A DNA stretch of 53,515 bases. Source: RGIG1828 sp045586905. GTDB lineage: Bacteria > Bacillota > Clostridia > UMGS1810. The notes beneath the pieces are model-generated. The model had not been told where the DNA came from. It saw only the letters and a list, made by a program, of their open reading frames with translations, and made no database searches. The position numbers and the translations under genes are program-made. The DNA is taken from positions 1 to 53,515 of the forward strand of contig JAZNBF010000081.1 in the NCBI GenBank assembly GCA_045586905.1. Direction: 5' to 3'. Shown here piece after piece: positions 26,226-35,344 of this stretch (position 1 is its first letter; every line of letters begins with the position of its first letter).

Positions 26226-27416
26226 ATGGAAAGAAAAGTAGGTACTATTTCAAGAGGTATCCGTTGTCCCATCATCCGTGAAGGCGACGATATGGCAAAA
26301 ATAGTTGTCGACAGTGTAATCGAAGCTGCAGAATCCGAAGGCTTCGCACTTCGCGACAGAGATGTTGTTTCTGTAACAGAATCTGTTGTTGCAAGAGCTC
26401 AGGGCAACTATGCAACAGTTGATGCAATCGCAAAAGACATAAACAATAAATTCGGAGGCGAAACCCTCGGCGTTATTTTCCCCATTTTCAGCCGTAACCG
26501 TTTTTCTATCTGTCTTCGCGGCATAGCAAAAGGCGTTAAAAAAATCGTTCTCATGCTCAGCTATCCCACCGATGAAGTTGGCAACTCACTTGTTTCTCAG
26601 GAACAGATTGCAGCTTCCGGTGTCAATCCCTACACCGACGTATTGTCAGAGTCAAAATACCGTGAACTTTTCGGTGTCAATCTCCACACCTTCACAGGCG
26701 TTGATTATGTTGCATACTATGGCGACCTCATCCGTTCCTGCGGAGCCGAAGCAGAAATCATTTTCGGCAACGATCCCCGCATGATCTTAGACTACACCAA
26801 AAATGTTCTTGCTTGTGACATCCACACCCGTGAACGCACAAAGGATATCCTTCGTCAGTCAGGTGCCGACATCGTATTCGGCCTCGATGAAATCCTCAAC
26901 GAGTCTGTTGACGGTAGTGGCTATAACACCAAATACGGTCTCCTTGGCTCCAACAAATCAACCGAAGATAAAGTTAAGCTTTTCCCCAACGAATGCTTCG
27001 ATCTTGTAGAGGACATTCAGGCACAGCTTAAAGAACGCACAGGCAAACACATCGAAGTCATGGTATATGGCGACGGTGCGTTCAAAGATCCCGTTGGCAA
27101 AATCTGGGAGCTTGCCGATCCCGTTGTTTCTCCTGCCTACACTAAGGGCTTAGAGGGTACTCCCAACGAAATCAAGCTCAAATATCTTGCCGACAATGAC
27201 TTTGCCGATCTCAAAGGTGAAGAACTCAAAATAGCTATCGAAAAAGAAATCAAAAACAAAGGTGACAACCTCATCGGCAACATGGCTTCTCAGGGCACAA
27301 CACCCCGTCGCCTCACCGACCTCATAGGCTCCCTTTCCGACCTCACAAGCGGCTCCGGCGATAAGGGCACTCCCATTGTTTTAATTCAGGGTTATTTCGA
27401 TAATATGACCGACTGA
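26226..27416 (+). CDS. Coenzyme F420:L-glutamate ligase-family protein
   Basis: 396 residues. The N-terminal third matches the F420_ligase fold (PF01996): GTISRGIRCPIIREGDDM, VSVTESVVARAQGNYATVD, then IFPIFSRNRFSICLRGIAKG. Further motifs are YGDGAFKDPVGKIWELADPV and, near the end, MASQGTTPRRLTDLIGSLSD. In archaea and actinobacteria CofE adds glutamate to F420, but Clostridia of this kind are not known to make F420 and the protein is longer than CofE. It may glutamylate another cofactor or amide. It stands alone behind a divergent LysR, with AGGAGG and its own terminator; no F420-pathway gene is in the window. Confidence 0.75.
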   Translation: MERKVGTISRGIRCPIIREGDDMAKIVVDSVIEAAESEGFALRDRDVVSVTESVVARAQGNYATVDAIAKDINNKFGGETLGVIFPIFSRNRFSICLRGIAKGVKKIVLMLSYPTDEVGNSLVSQEQIAASGVNPYTDVLSESKYRELFGVNLHTFTGVDYVAYYGDLIRSCGAEAEIIFGNDPRMILDYTKNVLACDIHTRERTKDILRQSGADIVFGLDEILNESVDGSGYNTKYGLLGSNKSTEDKVKLFPNECFDLVEDIQAQLKERTGKHIEVMVYGDGAFKDPVGKIWELADPVVSPAYTKGLEGTPNEIKLKYLADNDFADLKGEELKIAIEKEIKNKGDNLIGNMASQGTTPRRLTDLIGSLSDLTSGSGDKGTPIVLIQGYFDNMTD

Positions 27417-27430
27417 TAATCAGTATTTAT

Positions 27431-27467
27431 AATAGCGTAACAGAATAAAATCTGTTGCGCTATTTTT
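27431..27467 (+). terminator. Terminator of the F420-ligase-like gene
   Basis: AATAGCGTAACAGA (27431-27444) pairs with TCTGTTGCGCTATT (27451-27464) with one G-T pair, followed by Ts. Confidence 0.85.
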
Positions 27468-27585
27468 ATAAATATAATTGATTTAACTGTGGTTGTATGA
27501 TATACTGAAACGTGATAAAATTCCAATTTTTTTGATAAATTTAAAAATTATATATCTTTAACGGTACATAATAAGAGGTGCAGAT

Positions 27586-28599
27586 ATGAAAATATCATCA
27601 AGTCAGATTAAAGCAATAACCCTGGGAGCCGAGAGGGTGGAAGAGATTGACAATAAAGTAAGCTTCCATCGGTTCACACAAGCTCAGGAAGAGTTTTATA
27701 AAAACAGAAACAGCTCCTATCACATGCAGTCCCTTGCCACTGCGGGCATAAAGCTTTCTTTCCTAACTGATTCCTGCAATCTCACCTTAAAAGGAAGTGC
27801 CCATCAGGGAACTTCACGCCTGTTCTATTCAATTGATGTTTTTGTAAATCACCAAATGATAGACTGCATAGACAATTTTTCCGAAGATTGCATGAAAGGA
27901 AACTACATCGCCACCCGATGCCCTCTTGGTGATTTTTCAAAAGACTTTGACCTTGGATGTGGCGAAAAAGAAGTAACCGTTTATCTTCCGTGGTCTGTAC
28001 GCATAGAACTTGACGATTTCATCATCGATGACAATTCCTTCATAGAACCTGTCAAATGCTGCAAAAAACTTCTTGCCTTTGGCGACTCAATCACTCAGGG
28101 TTATGATGCATTACGCCCGTCAAACAGATACATGTCTCTTCTTGCCGAAAAAATAGGTGCCGAAGAAATCAACAAGGCCATTGGCGGTGAGGTGTTTGTT
28201 CCGGATCTTGCCCAGACAGAAGAATCATTTACTCCCGACTATATTACCGTTGCTTATGGCACAAACGATTGGGTGCTGAAAGATAAATCTGATTTTAAAA
28301 AAGATTGCAGGGAATTTTATGAAGCACTCAGCAAAAAATATCCTGCCTCAAAGATTTTCGCCATCACTCCCCTCTGGAGAAAGGACTGTACCGAGCAATC
28401 AAAAGTCTGCTCCTTTGGCTATGTCGAAGAATATATAAAAGAGGTCACATCCGACCTTGACAATGTCGTCTGTATTTCAGGCTTCGATTTTGTTCCCCAC
28501 GATGAAACATACTATGCCGATCTGCGTCTTCACCCCAACGATAAAGGCTTCAAAAAGCAATTTGAAGGCTTATACAAAAGAATTGAGAAACATCTCTGA
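27586..28599 (+). CDS. SGNH/GDSL-family hydrolase (CE2-like two-domain esterase)
   Basis: 337 residues without signal peptide. The N-terminal ~150 residues are a beta-rich domain resembling the jelly roll of CE2-type acetylesterases. The C-terminal SGNH domain has GDSIT with Ser168, GTND with Asn227, and the D-x-x-x-H pair Asp312/His316 in DLRLHPND. It probably removes acyl groups from an internal sugar or glycoside. GAGGTG precedes the ATG. No partner gene is obvious; the next gene is 69 bases away. Confidence 0.85.
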   Translation: MKISSSQIKAITLGAERVEEIDNKVSFHRFTQAQEEFYKNRNSSYHMQSLATAGIKLSFLTDSCNLTLKGSAHQGTSRLFYSIDVFVNHQMIDCIDNFSEDCMKGNYIATRCPLGDFSKDFDLGCGEKEVTVYLPWSVRIELDDFIIDDNSFIEPVKCCKKLLAFGDSITQGYDALRPSNRYMSLLAEKIGAEEINKAIGGEVFVPDLAQTEESFTPDYITVAYGTNDWVLKDKSDFKKDCREFYEALSKKYPASKIFAITPLWRKDCTEQSKVCSFGYVEEYIKEVTSDLDNVVCISGFDFVPHDETYYADLRLHPNDKGFKKQFEGLYKRIEKHL

Positions 28600-28668
28600 T
28601 TCATATAGCAATCTGACACGTTTACTGTTTACACCTCAATTATAACAAATAATCAGGAGGATTTTGAA

Positions 28669-29559
28669 GTGGAAAAAATGAAAAATTTAGGCTTCTACAA
28701 TGGTTCATATGATTTAATAGAGAATATGACCGTTCCAATGACTGATCGTGTATGCTGGTTTGGTGATGGTGTGTATGATGCCACTGCCACAAGAAACGGT
28801 GTCATTTATTGTCTCGATGACCATATTGACCGTTTTTATAACTCTGCATCTTTAGTTGAAATAGAAATTCCCTACACCAAAGATGAACTGAAAGCTCTTC
28901 TCAATGAACTCGTTTCAAAAGTCGACACAAGCGATACAAACGGAGAAACCTTTTTATACTGGCAGATTACAAGAGGTGCAAATGTCCCCCGTAACCATGT
29001 TTTTCCGTCAGGAACAAAGGCAAACCTCTGGGTAACCGTCACACCAAGAAAGCTTGCCGATATCTATCGCAGAGATAAGCTCATATCATTTGAGGATATT
29101 CGCTTTTATATGTGCAACATAAAAACTCTTTGCCTTCTTCCCAGTGTCCTTGCCTCAGAAGCGGCAAAAAGGGCAGGGGCAGAAGAGTGCGTGATGTACC
29201 GGAAAGAAGCCGATGGCATAAAAAACAGAGTCACCGAAGGTGCCCATACAAATGTTCATTGCATTAAAGACGGGACACTTTACACTGCTCCTCTTGACAA
29301 TCTGATCCTCCCCGGCATTGCAAGAAAAAACCTCATCAAAGTATGCAATAAACTAAATATCCCCGTCAGAGAAGAAGCTTTTTCTCTCGAATTTCTTATG
29401 AATTCCGACGAGGTAATGCTTTCATCAAGTTCAAATTTCTGCATTGTAGCAACTCATATAGACGATATTCCTGTTGGCGGAAAAGCTCCCGAGCTTTTGA
29501 AGAAAATACAAGACGCACTTGTTGACGATTATATGAAAGCAACTGAAAAGATGCTTTGA
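28669..29559 (+). CDS. Aminotransferase class IV, probable D-amino-acid transaminase
   Basis: 296 residues. PLP lysine Lys152 lies in CNIKTLCLLPSVLA; VTEGAHTNVH matches the TEG(S/A)xSN phosphate-binding motif, and EVMLSSSSN occupies the C-terminal substrate loop. The NIKxLxLLP form is nearer to D-alanine transaminase than to branched-chain or 4-amino-4-deoxychorismate enzymes. It would make D-alanine/D-glutamate for peptidoglycan. The start is GTG at 28669, 8 bases after AGGAGG; an ATG at 28678 is too far. Substrate is inferred from motif alone. Confidence 0.85.
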   Translation: MEKMKNLGFYNGSYDLIENMTVPMTDRVCWFGDGVYDATATRNGVIYCLDDHIDRFYNSASLVEIEIPYTKDELKALLNELVSKVDTSDTNGETFLYWQITRGANVPRNHVFPSGTKANLWVTVTPRKLADIYRRDKLISFEDIRFYMCNIKTLCLLPSVLASEAAKRAGAEECVMYRKEADGIKNRVTEGAHTNVHCIKDGTLYTAPLDNLILPGIARKNLIKVCNKLNIPVREEAFSLEFLMNSDEVMLSSSSNFCIVATHIDDIPVGGKAPELLKKIQDALVDDYMKATEKML

Positions 29560-29596
29560 GACTGATAAAAATCACACGAAAGAACAGGGTTAGCTT

Positions 29597-30292
29597 ATGA
29601 AAAAATTTTTTGAAAAACACGAAACTCTTTGTTGTCTGTCACTGATTGTTTTATATATTATTGTCAACTCATATTGCATTCAAAACTTCGGTCTCACAGA
29701 CTGCAGAAGTGCTGTTATTAACACTATGTTTTCTTTGTGCCTTATTGTGTTGATGTTTGCTTTAGGCAGAATAAAATACTATGGCATCACCAAAATCAAT
29801 AATCCGAAAAAATATCTGTTCTTCATTCCTTTGGCTTTAATACCAACTGTAAATCTCTGGAATGGTATAAACACTGATAATTCATCAAATGAGATTGTGT
29901 TTTACATTCTCACCATGATAAATGTCGGATTCATTGAAGAAATCATTTTCAGAGGATTTTTATTCAAAATGATGGAAAAAGATAATGTCAGAATTGCCAT
30001 AGCTGTAAATGCAGTCACTTTCGGAATTGGCCACATAGTCAATCTGTTAAATGGTGCCGAGCTAATTCCCACTCTGGTGCAAATGTGTTATGCTGTTTCA
30101 ATAGGCTATTTGTTTGTTATCATATTCTGCAAAAGCAAATCACTTGTTCCCTGCATAATAACACATTCTTTAATAAACTCACTTTCTGTATTTAATGTTG
30201 AAAATTCAGTATCGTTATATATAGCACCCATATTTTTAACCCTTGTTCCGATTCTTTATGCGGCATATATAAATAAAACTGTTAAAGAATAG
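29597..30292 (+). CDS. CPBP-family intramembrane metalloprotease
   Basis: 231 residues with about six to seven membrane helices. The first motif is EEIIFRGF (Glu114/Glu115 plus Arg), the second FGIGH with its histidine, both needed for catalysis in the CAAX-protease/bacteriocin-processing family (PF02517). Substrates in Firmicutes range from bacteriocin peptides to membrane regulators; none is evident here. It follows the transaminase by 37 bases, behind an imperfect AGGGTTAG site. Codons are AT-rich. Confidence 0.88.
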   Translation: MKKFFEKHETLCCLSLIVLYIIVNSYCIQNFGLTDCRSAVINTMFSLCLIVLMFALGRIKYYGITKINNPKKYLFFIPLALIPTVNLWNGINTDNSSNEIVFYILTMINVGFIEEIIFRGFLFKMMEKDNVRIAIAVNAVTFGIGHIVNLLNGAELIPTLVQMCYAVSIGYLFVIIFCKSKSLVPCIITHSLINSLSVFNVENSVSLYIAPIFLTLVPILYAAYINKTVKE

Positions 30293-30363
30293 TTTTAAAT
30301 GCAGTAAGGTTTTACTTGTGTCACAAATAATATAAAAAATAAAACGGAGAGGCCTTAAGAAAA

Positions 30364-31104
30364 ATGCAGCAAACATATAAGACATCAAAAACAAGACAAA
30401 TATATTTTATAAGACTTTTCGGAAGAGTAGTCGTGTTTTTTGCTGCAGTTTTGGCCTACCTGCTTGATTCAGACATTTTTGATATCGCAGAGGGAATGAG
30501 CTTTTTCGGCAAATTCACTCTTTTACATATTTTGTGGCTCATTTGGATGATAGACATGGTGATACAGCTCATCCCCGTAAAAGCGCACATCTCAATAGGC
30601 TCACAAAAGATTTTCGAGTCTTTGTTCCGACCAATCAAAAAAAAGATAAATTATAAAAATTTGAAAAAACACATCAAAGATACAACAAAATCAGCATACA
30701 AAGTAATGATAATATGGGTTGTTCTCACAGTGCTTATAAGTGCTTTATATTTGCATGATATCATTGATACCGGCATGATGGTGCTCCTGTCAACATTTTT
30801 CTATGTTTGTGATTTGATATGTGTTCTTGTATGGTGTCCTTTCAGACTTATAATACATAATAAATGCTGCACAACCTGCAGAATATTCAACTGGGATCAT
30901 CTCATGATGTTTTTGCCCATTGTGGCACTAAACAGCTTCTTTTCCTGGTCACTTGTTATCTTTTCATTTTCCATATGGCTTGTGTGGGAAATCTGTGTGT
31001 TTACATATCCCGAACGTTTCTGGGAAAACAGCAACATGGCACTTAAATGCACAGAATGCACCGATAAGCTCTGCACACAGTATTGCAGAAAACTTAAAAA
31101 ATAA
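30364..31104 (+). CDS. Hypothetical polytopic membrane protein with cysteine clusters
   Basis: 246 residues. About five membrane helices (around 20-38, 50-70, 113-131, 139-160 and 180-208). A basic loop (RPIKKKINYKNLKKHIKD) lies between helices 2 and 3. Cysteines cluster twice: NKCCTTCRIFNWDH after helix 4, and ALKCTECTDKLCTQYC at the C-terminus. This four-Cys-plus pattern could bind zinc or an iron-sulfur cluster. I recognise no named domain. AGAGGCC stands before the ATG. It lies downstream of the CPBP protease, in the same direction, with a 71-base gap. Confidence 0.7.
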   Translation: MQQTYKTSKTRQIYFIRLFGRVVVFFAAVLAYLLDSDIFDIAEGMSFFGKFTLLHILWLIWMIDMVIQLIPVKAHISIGSQKIFESLFRPIKKKINYKNLKKHIKDTTKSAYKVMIIWVVLTVLISALYLHDIIDTGMMVLLSTFFYVCDLICVLVWCPFRLIIHNKCCTTCRIFNWDHLMMFLPIVALNSFFSWSLVIFSFSIWLVWEICVFTYPERFWENSNMALKCTECTDKLCTQYCRKLKK

Positions 31105-31181
31105 TTGTTATTTCTCCCCACTTGACAAAAACCATCATTAAAAACTAATGGCATCTAAATTATTAAAAAGGAGTGTGTTTT

Positions 31182-31910
31182 GTGAATACTATAAAAATTA
31201 ATGCAAAAGTGGCAAAGATGATAGCACATAGAGGGGTAAGCGGTATTGAAAGAGAGAATACTTGTCCTGCATTTGTTGCGGCAGGGAACAGGAGTTATTT
31301 TGGTATAGAAACCGATGTGCATGTCACCAAAGATGGTAAATTTGTAATCATTCATGATGAAACAACGGAAAGGGTTTCTTCGGGGGAATACAATATAAAT
31401 GTAGAAGAATGTGACTATTCAGAAATTGAAAAAATTGTGCTTCCTGATTTAGATGGTACAACAGACAGAAAAGATATAAGAATACCTCTTTTGAGTGAAT
31501 ATATCAAGATTTGCAAAAAATATGAAAAAACTTGTGTGCTCGAAATAAAAAACCATTTTGAAGAGCGTTATATAGAAAAGTTGATAGAAGAAATCAAAGA
31601 ATTGGAATACATAGACAAGATAATTTTTATTTCATTCGATTTTGAAAACTGTGTTAATGTAAGAAAACTTCTCCCTGAAAACGATGTTCAGTTCCTTACA
31701 TCAAAGGAAATCACAAATGAATTGATAGAAAAATTATGCGCGAACAATCTTAACCTTGACATATATCATAAACAATTAACTGCAGAAAATATTGAATATT
31801 TACATTCAAAAGGAATCAAAGTTAACTGCTGGACTTGTGATGATAAAGAAGATGCAGAAAAATTAGTTTCTTACGGGGTAGACTTTATAACCAGCAATAT
31901 ACTGGAATAA
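31182..31910 (+). CDS. Glycerophosphodiester phosphodiesterase family protein
   Basis: 242 residues. Catalytic motifs: HRGVSGIERENT near the N-terminus, GIETDVHVTKDGKFVIIHDE with the metal-binding Glu and Asp and the second His, and LEIKNH. It lacks a signal peptide, so it would cleave cytosolic glycerophosphodiesters to glycerol-3-phosphate and an alcohol. GTG at 31182 follows AAGGAG with 8-base spacing; GTG at 31173 overlaps the site. Codon use is strongly AT-ended, unlike the genes that follow, suggesting separate acquisition. Confidence 0.9.
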   Translation: MNTIKINAKVAKMIAHRGVSGIERENTCPAFVAAGNRSYFGIETDVHVTKDGKFVIIHDETTERVSSGEYNINVEECDYSEIEKIVLPDLDGTTDRKDIRIPLLSEYIKICKKYEKTCVLEIKNHFEERYIEKLIEEIKELEYIDKIIFISFDFENCVNVRKLLPENDVQFLTSKEITNELIEKLCANNLNLDIYHKQLTAENIEYLHSKGIKVNCWTCDDKEDAEKLVSYGVDFITSNILE

Positions 31911-32009
31911 TTTTTCTGTTTCTAACATTATATAAACCTGACGCCAAAAAAGGTTTGCATCTAAACCTTATGTGTCGCAATATTATGAGAAAATAAAAAG
32001 GAGTAAAAA

Positions 32010-32915
32010 ATGACGAAAAAAGAATATTTGCTGGAAAAATTCCAAGACATCAAAAACAAACAAAAAGAAAGCAGCCGCGCTTTCCATATAGCTCCTTCCA
32101 TTGCCCGCATTGAACCTTTCAAAATTGCAGACAATCTGTATTATGTGGGTGACAAAAAGGTCTGTATTCATCTTATCGACACCTCCGACGGTCTCATTCT
32201 CATCGATTCCGGATATTTCGGCACTGCCCACATGCTCATTGACAGCATCTGGCGTATAGGCTTTGATCCGGCAAATGTCCGTTGGATAATACATACCCAT
32301 GGTCATCACGATCACTATGGATCATCCGAAGAGTTCCGCATTATGTATGGCACCCGACTTGCCATAAGCAGAGTTGATGCAGAATCATTGCGAAAAAAAC
32401 CTCATCGTTCACATATCTTGAAAGATGAGTATCCTTTTGCCAAAACACCCGATTTTGATTATGAAATTGAAGATGGTGAAATTTTTGAGCTTGGCAAAAC
32501 AAAAATACGTTGTGTTTTGACTCCCGGCCACACCGACGGTGTTCTCAGCTTGTTTTTTGATGTTACTCACAATGGCGAAACATATCTTGCAGGCATGTTT
32601 GGTGGTGCCGGTGTAAATGCGCTTACACTTCCTTACACTTGTTATAACGAAAGGGAGGAAGATGCCGCGCAACAGATGCTCCGTTCTATTGATAAGCTAT
32701 GGGATGAGCCTGTGACAGTGCATTTGGGCAATCATCCCGGAAACAACAAAACTCTTGAAAAACGTGATCTTCAGCTTAAGGAGGGAGGCAATCCTTTCAT
32801 TGCTCCCGATAGCTGGCACACATTCCTTTCATCGCTGAGAGAAAAAGTAGAAAAAATAATTACAGACAACGAAAAGTTAGAAAAAGAAATGAGCGAGCAT
32901 ATCTGTAACAGATAA
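32010..32915 (+). CDS. MBL-fold metallo-hydrolase
   Basis: 301 residues. The di-metal motif H-x-H-x-D-H is His97, His99, Asp101, His102 in THGHHDHYGS. TPGHTDGVLS supplies the next His and HLGNHPGNN the last, in a layout close to the B3-lactamase-like group. An N-terminal helix (~25 residues, Lys-rich) precedes the fold. No signal peptide, so an antibiotic-degrading role is unlikely; substrate unknown. It leads a run with the isomerase-like gene (32-base gap), the SLC6-type transporter and the bile salt hydrolase. AAAAGGAG precedes the ATG. Confidence 0.88.
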   Translation: MTKKEYLLEKFQDIKNKQKESSRAFHIAPSIARIEPFKIADNLYYVGDKKVCIHLIDTSDGLILIDSGYFGTAHMLIDSIWRIGFDPANVRWIIHTHGHHDHYGSSEEFRIMYGTRLAISRVDAESLRKKPHRSHILKDEYPFAKTPDFDYEIEDGEIFELGKTKIRCVLTPGHTDGVLSLFFDVTHNGETYLAGMFGGAGVNALTLPYTCYNEREEDAAQQMLRSIDKLWDEPVTVHLGNHPGNNKTLEKRDLQLKEGGNPFIAPDSWHTFLSSLREKVEKIITDNEKLEKEMSEHICNR

Positions 32916-32947
32916 TAGCTTAAATACTATAAAAAGGGGTAATAACA

Positions 32948-33793
32948 ATGAAAGTATCAAGCAATTTTATCAGATTTCACAACGAACTCGGACTGAAGAA
33001 AACAATTGATGTTTTCTCCGAAGCAGGCTTCGAAGGCATAGATTTCAATGCCGATCTTGAAGAGTACTACACCGACGTACACGACGAGAAGTTTTACAGA
33101 GAAATCAGGCAGTATGCCAATGACAGAGGCATTGAATTCAGACAGACTCACGCTCCGTTTGCTTCGAGCTACACCGATGAAGAAAAAACCAAAAAGAGAT
33201 TTGGAGAAATTGTAAAAAGCATGCAGCATTCTTCATATCTTGGTGCAGATATGATTGTTATACACCCTTGCAATCATATCAATTATAAAGAAAATAACTG
33301 TTATGATATGATGATGCAATACAATATCGATTTATACAGACGTCTTATTCCATATGCCGAAGAATATAGCATAAAGATTGCCATCGAAAATATCGGCAAC
33401 TGCGTTACAGAAACAGGAAAGGGACTTTCAGAGCTGATTACTACCCTCAATAACGATGTTTTTACAATTTGCTTTGATGTCGGCCATGCCAACATATATG
33501 TAGATGACCTTGTCGGCATGATAAAGGAAGTTGGCAAATACATAGGCTGCACCCACATTCACGACAATGACGGTGAGCGTGATCTCCATGTTCTTCCGTA
33601 CTATGGCGCCATAGACTGGGAAAGCGTTATGAAAGCTTTTGCCGAAATAGACTACAAAGGCGATCTTAACTATGAAGCAGGACTTTTTGTAGACAATGTA
33701 CCTGTATGCCTGCGCAGTGAAAGCGCAAAATACATGGCAAAAGTAGGCAAACACCTCGTTGAAAGATTTGAGTATTACAAAAATAATTTATAA
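32948..33793 (+). CDS. Sugar phosphate isomerase/epimerase family (AP-endonuclease-2-like TIM barrel)
   Basis: 281 residues. Barrel strands and metal ligands are visible in QTHAPFASSY, MIVIHPCNH, IAIENIGN, FDVGHANIY, HIHDNDGERDLHVLPYYG and a late NYEAG. This is the xylose-isomerase-like superfamily, whose members isomerise sugars, inosose or hydroxypyruvate, or cleave related compounds; specificity cannot be told. It is placed between the MBL hydrolase and the Na+ symporter and is probably co-transcribed with the former. AAAAAGGGG precedes the ATG. Confidence 0.88.
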   Translation: MKVSSNFIRFHNELGLKKTIDVFSEAGFEGIDFNADLEEYYTDVHDEKFYREIRQYANDRGIEFRQTHAPFASSYTDEEKTKKRFGEIVKSMQHSSYLGADMIVIHPCNHINYKENNCYDMMMQYNIDLYRRLIPYAEEYSIKIAIENIGNCVTETGKGLSELITTLNNDVFTICFDVGHANIYVDDLVGMIKEVGKYIGCTHIHDNDGERDLHVLPYYGAIDWESVMKAFAEIDYKGDLNYEAGLFVDNVPVCLRSESAKYMAKVGKHLVERFEYYKNNL

Positions 33794-33855
33794 TTTAAAA
33801 TTCCCGGTCTGATACTGACAAATCTTCAAATTAAACTAAACAAAGGAGTTTTAAA

Positions 33856-35223
33856 ATGAAAAGAGAAAAGTTTTCTTCACGTCTTGGCTTTATTCTAATT
33901 TCTGCAGGATGCGCCATTGGACTGGGCAATGTATACCGTTTCCCGATTTTGACAGGTGCTTATGGTGGTGCATTGTTTGTTTTGATTTATGTCGGCTTCC
34001 TTCTCCTGCTCGGTCTGCCTGTCATGACAATGGAACTTTCGGTAGGTCGTGCAAGCCAGAGGAGTATTGCGTCATCTTTTGATCAGCTCGAAAAACCCGG
34101 GCAAAAATGGCATTTGATAAAGTATATTGGTATCGTCGGAAACTATATTCTTATGATGTTTTACACAACAATTTCTGCATGGATGATAATATATTTCTTT
34201 AAATATGCAGATGGTTCAATACTCCAATATACCACAGCCGAAGAACTAGGCGGTGTTTTTGGTGAAGTTGTAAGTGATTCCGGCTCTCTTTTTGCATTTA
34301 ATGCCTTTGTTATAGTTGTTTGTTTTGGTATTTGTTCTTTGGGACTTCAAAATGGTGTCGAAAAAATTACCAAGGTAATGATGCTTGCACTGCTTGCCTT
34401 GATGATTGTGCTTGCAGTATATTCGTGCACACTCTCCAATGCAGCAGATGGACTCAAATTCTACCTCGTTCCTGATTTAAACGGTATTAAAGAATATGGG
34501 CTTTGGAAAGTTGTTACTGCTGCAATGGGACAGGCGTTCTTTACTCTCAGCATCGGCATAGGCTCCGTTGCTATTTTTGGCAGCTACATCGATAAAGAGC
34601 GCAGTCTTACAGGCGAAGCAATTACTATTATGTCACTCGACACATTTGTTGCTATAACTTCAGGCCTTATTATATTTCCGGCGTGCTTTACCTACAACAA
34701 TGGCATTACAGCAGATGCATCCACTGTGGGTGCAAGCTTCCTCTTCACAACACTTTCAAGCATTTTCAATGCTATGCCCGGTGGCAGAATAGTTGGTATG
34801 CTTTTCTTTATTTTTATGATTTTTGCTGCAACTTCAACTGTTATAGCAGTGTTTGAGAATATTATTTCATTCTGGCTTGAACTTACTAAATTTAAAAGAA
34901 AAACCGTTTCATTAATCAATATAATCCTTATGCTTATTCTCTCCGCTCCGTGTATTCTTGGTTTTACTTCTTGGAGTGGTGTACAGATTGGTGGAAAAGG
35001 AATTATGGATCTTGAAGATTTTCTTGTTTCCAACATATTGTTGCCTGTTGGCAGCTTGTTTTATGTATTGTTCTGCACAAGCAGATATGGTTGGGGATGG
35101 GATAAATATTTTGGCGAGGTTAATTTGGGAAAAGGGATTAAATTGGCAAAATGGTTAAGACCGTACCTGTCGTGGGTATTGCCGATTATAATAATAGTTA
35201 TATTGGTTATATCGGTGTTTTAA
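33856..35223 (+). CDS. Neurotransmitter:sodium symporter (SLC6/NSS) family transporter
   Basis: 455 residues, about eleven to twelve membrane helices. The helix-1 signature AGCAIGLGNVYRFPIL with the Na+/substrate-binding unwound GNxxRFP region is intact, followed by GLPVMTMELSVGRASQ. Helix 6-8 segments FFTLSIGIGSVAIFGSY and TSTVIAVFEN are typical. Bacterial homologues import amino acids with Na+. In animals the same family includes the glycine and taurine carriers. The bile salt hydrolase gene follows by 121 bases, suggesting glycine or taurine as cargo, as an inference only. AAAGGAG precedes the ATG. Confidence 0.93.
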   Translation: MKREKFSSRLGFILISAGCAIGLGNVYRFPILTGAYGGALFVLIYVGFLLLLGLPVMTMELSVGRASQRSIASSFDQLEKPGQKWHLIKYIGIVGNYILMMFYTTISAWMIIYFFKYADGSILQYTTAEELGGVFGEVVSDSGSLFAFNAFVIVVCFGICSLGLQNGVEKITKVMMLALLALMIVLAVYSCTLSNAADGLKFYLVPDLNGIKEYGLWKVVTAAMGQAFFTLSIGIGSVAIFGSYIDKERSLTGEAITIMSLDTFVAITSGLIIFPACFTYNNGITADASTVGASFLFTTLSSIFNAMPGGRIVGMLFFIFMIFAATSTVIAVFENIISFWLELTKFKRKTVSLINIILMLILSAPCILGFTSWSGVQIGGKGIMDLEDFLVSNILLPVGSLFYVLFCTSRYGWGWDKYFGEVNLGKGIKLAKWLRPYLSWVLPIIIIVILVISVF

Positions 35224-35344
35224 AATAGATATCATGTCAAAACACCAGAATTAATCAGTGTATTTATTAAGTTTCAAAAAATTTATACTTGAATAATTTA
35301 AATTCTGCCAAACTGTACACACTATCCAAAAAGGAGTGATATAT

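Noticed and set aside
31935..31985. AAGGTTT/AAACCTT hairpin before the MBL gene as a terminator
   Set aside because: Only a 7-bp stem and no T-run on the plus strand.
32010..32915. Metallo-beta-lactamase resistance gene
   Set aside because: The metal motif is common to all MBL-fold hydrolases, and the protein lacks a signal peptide.
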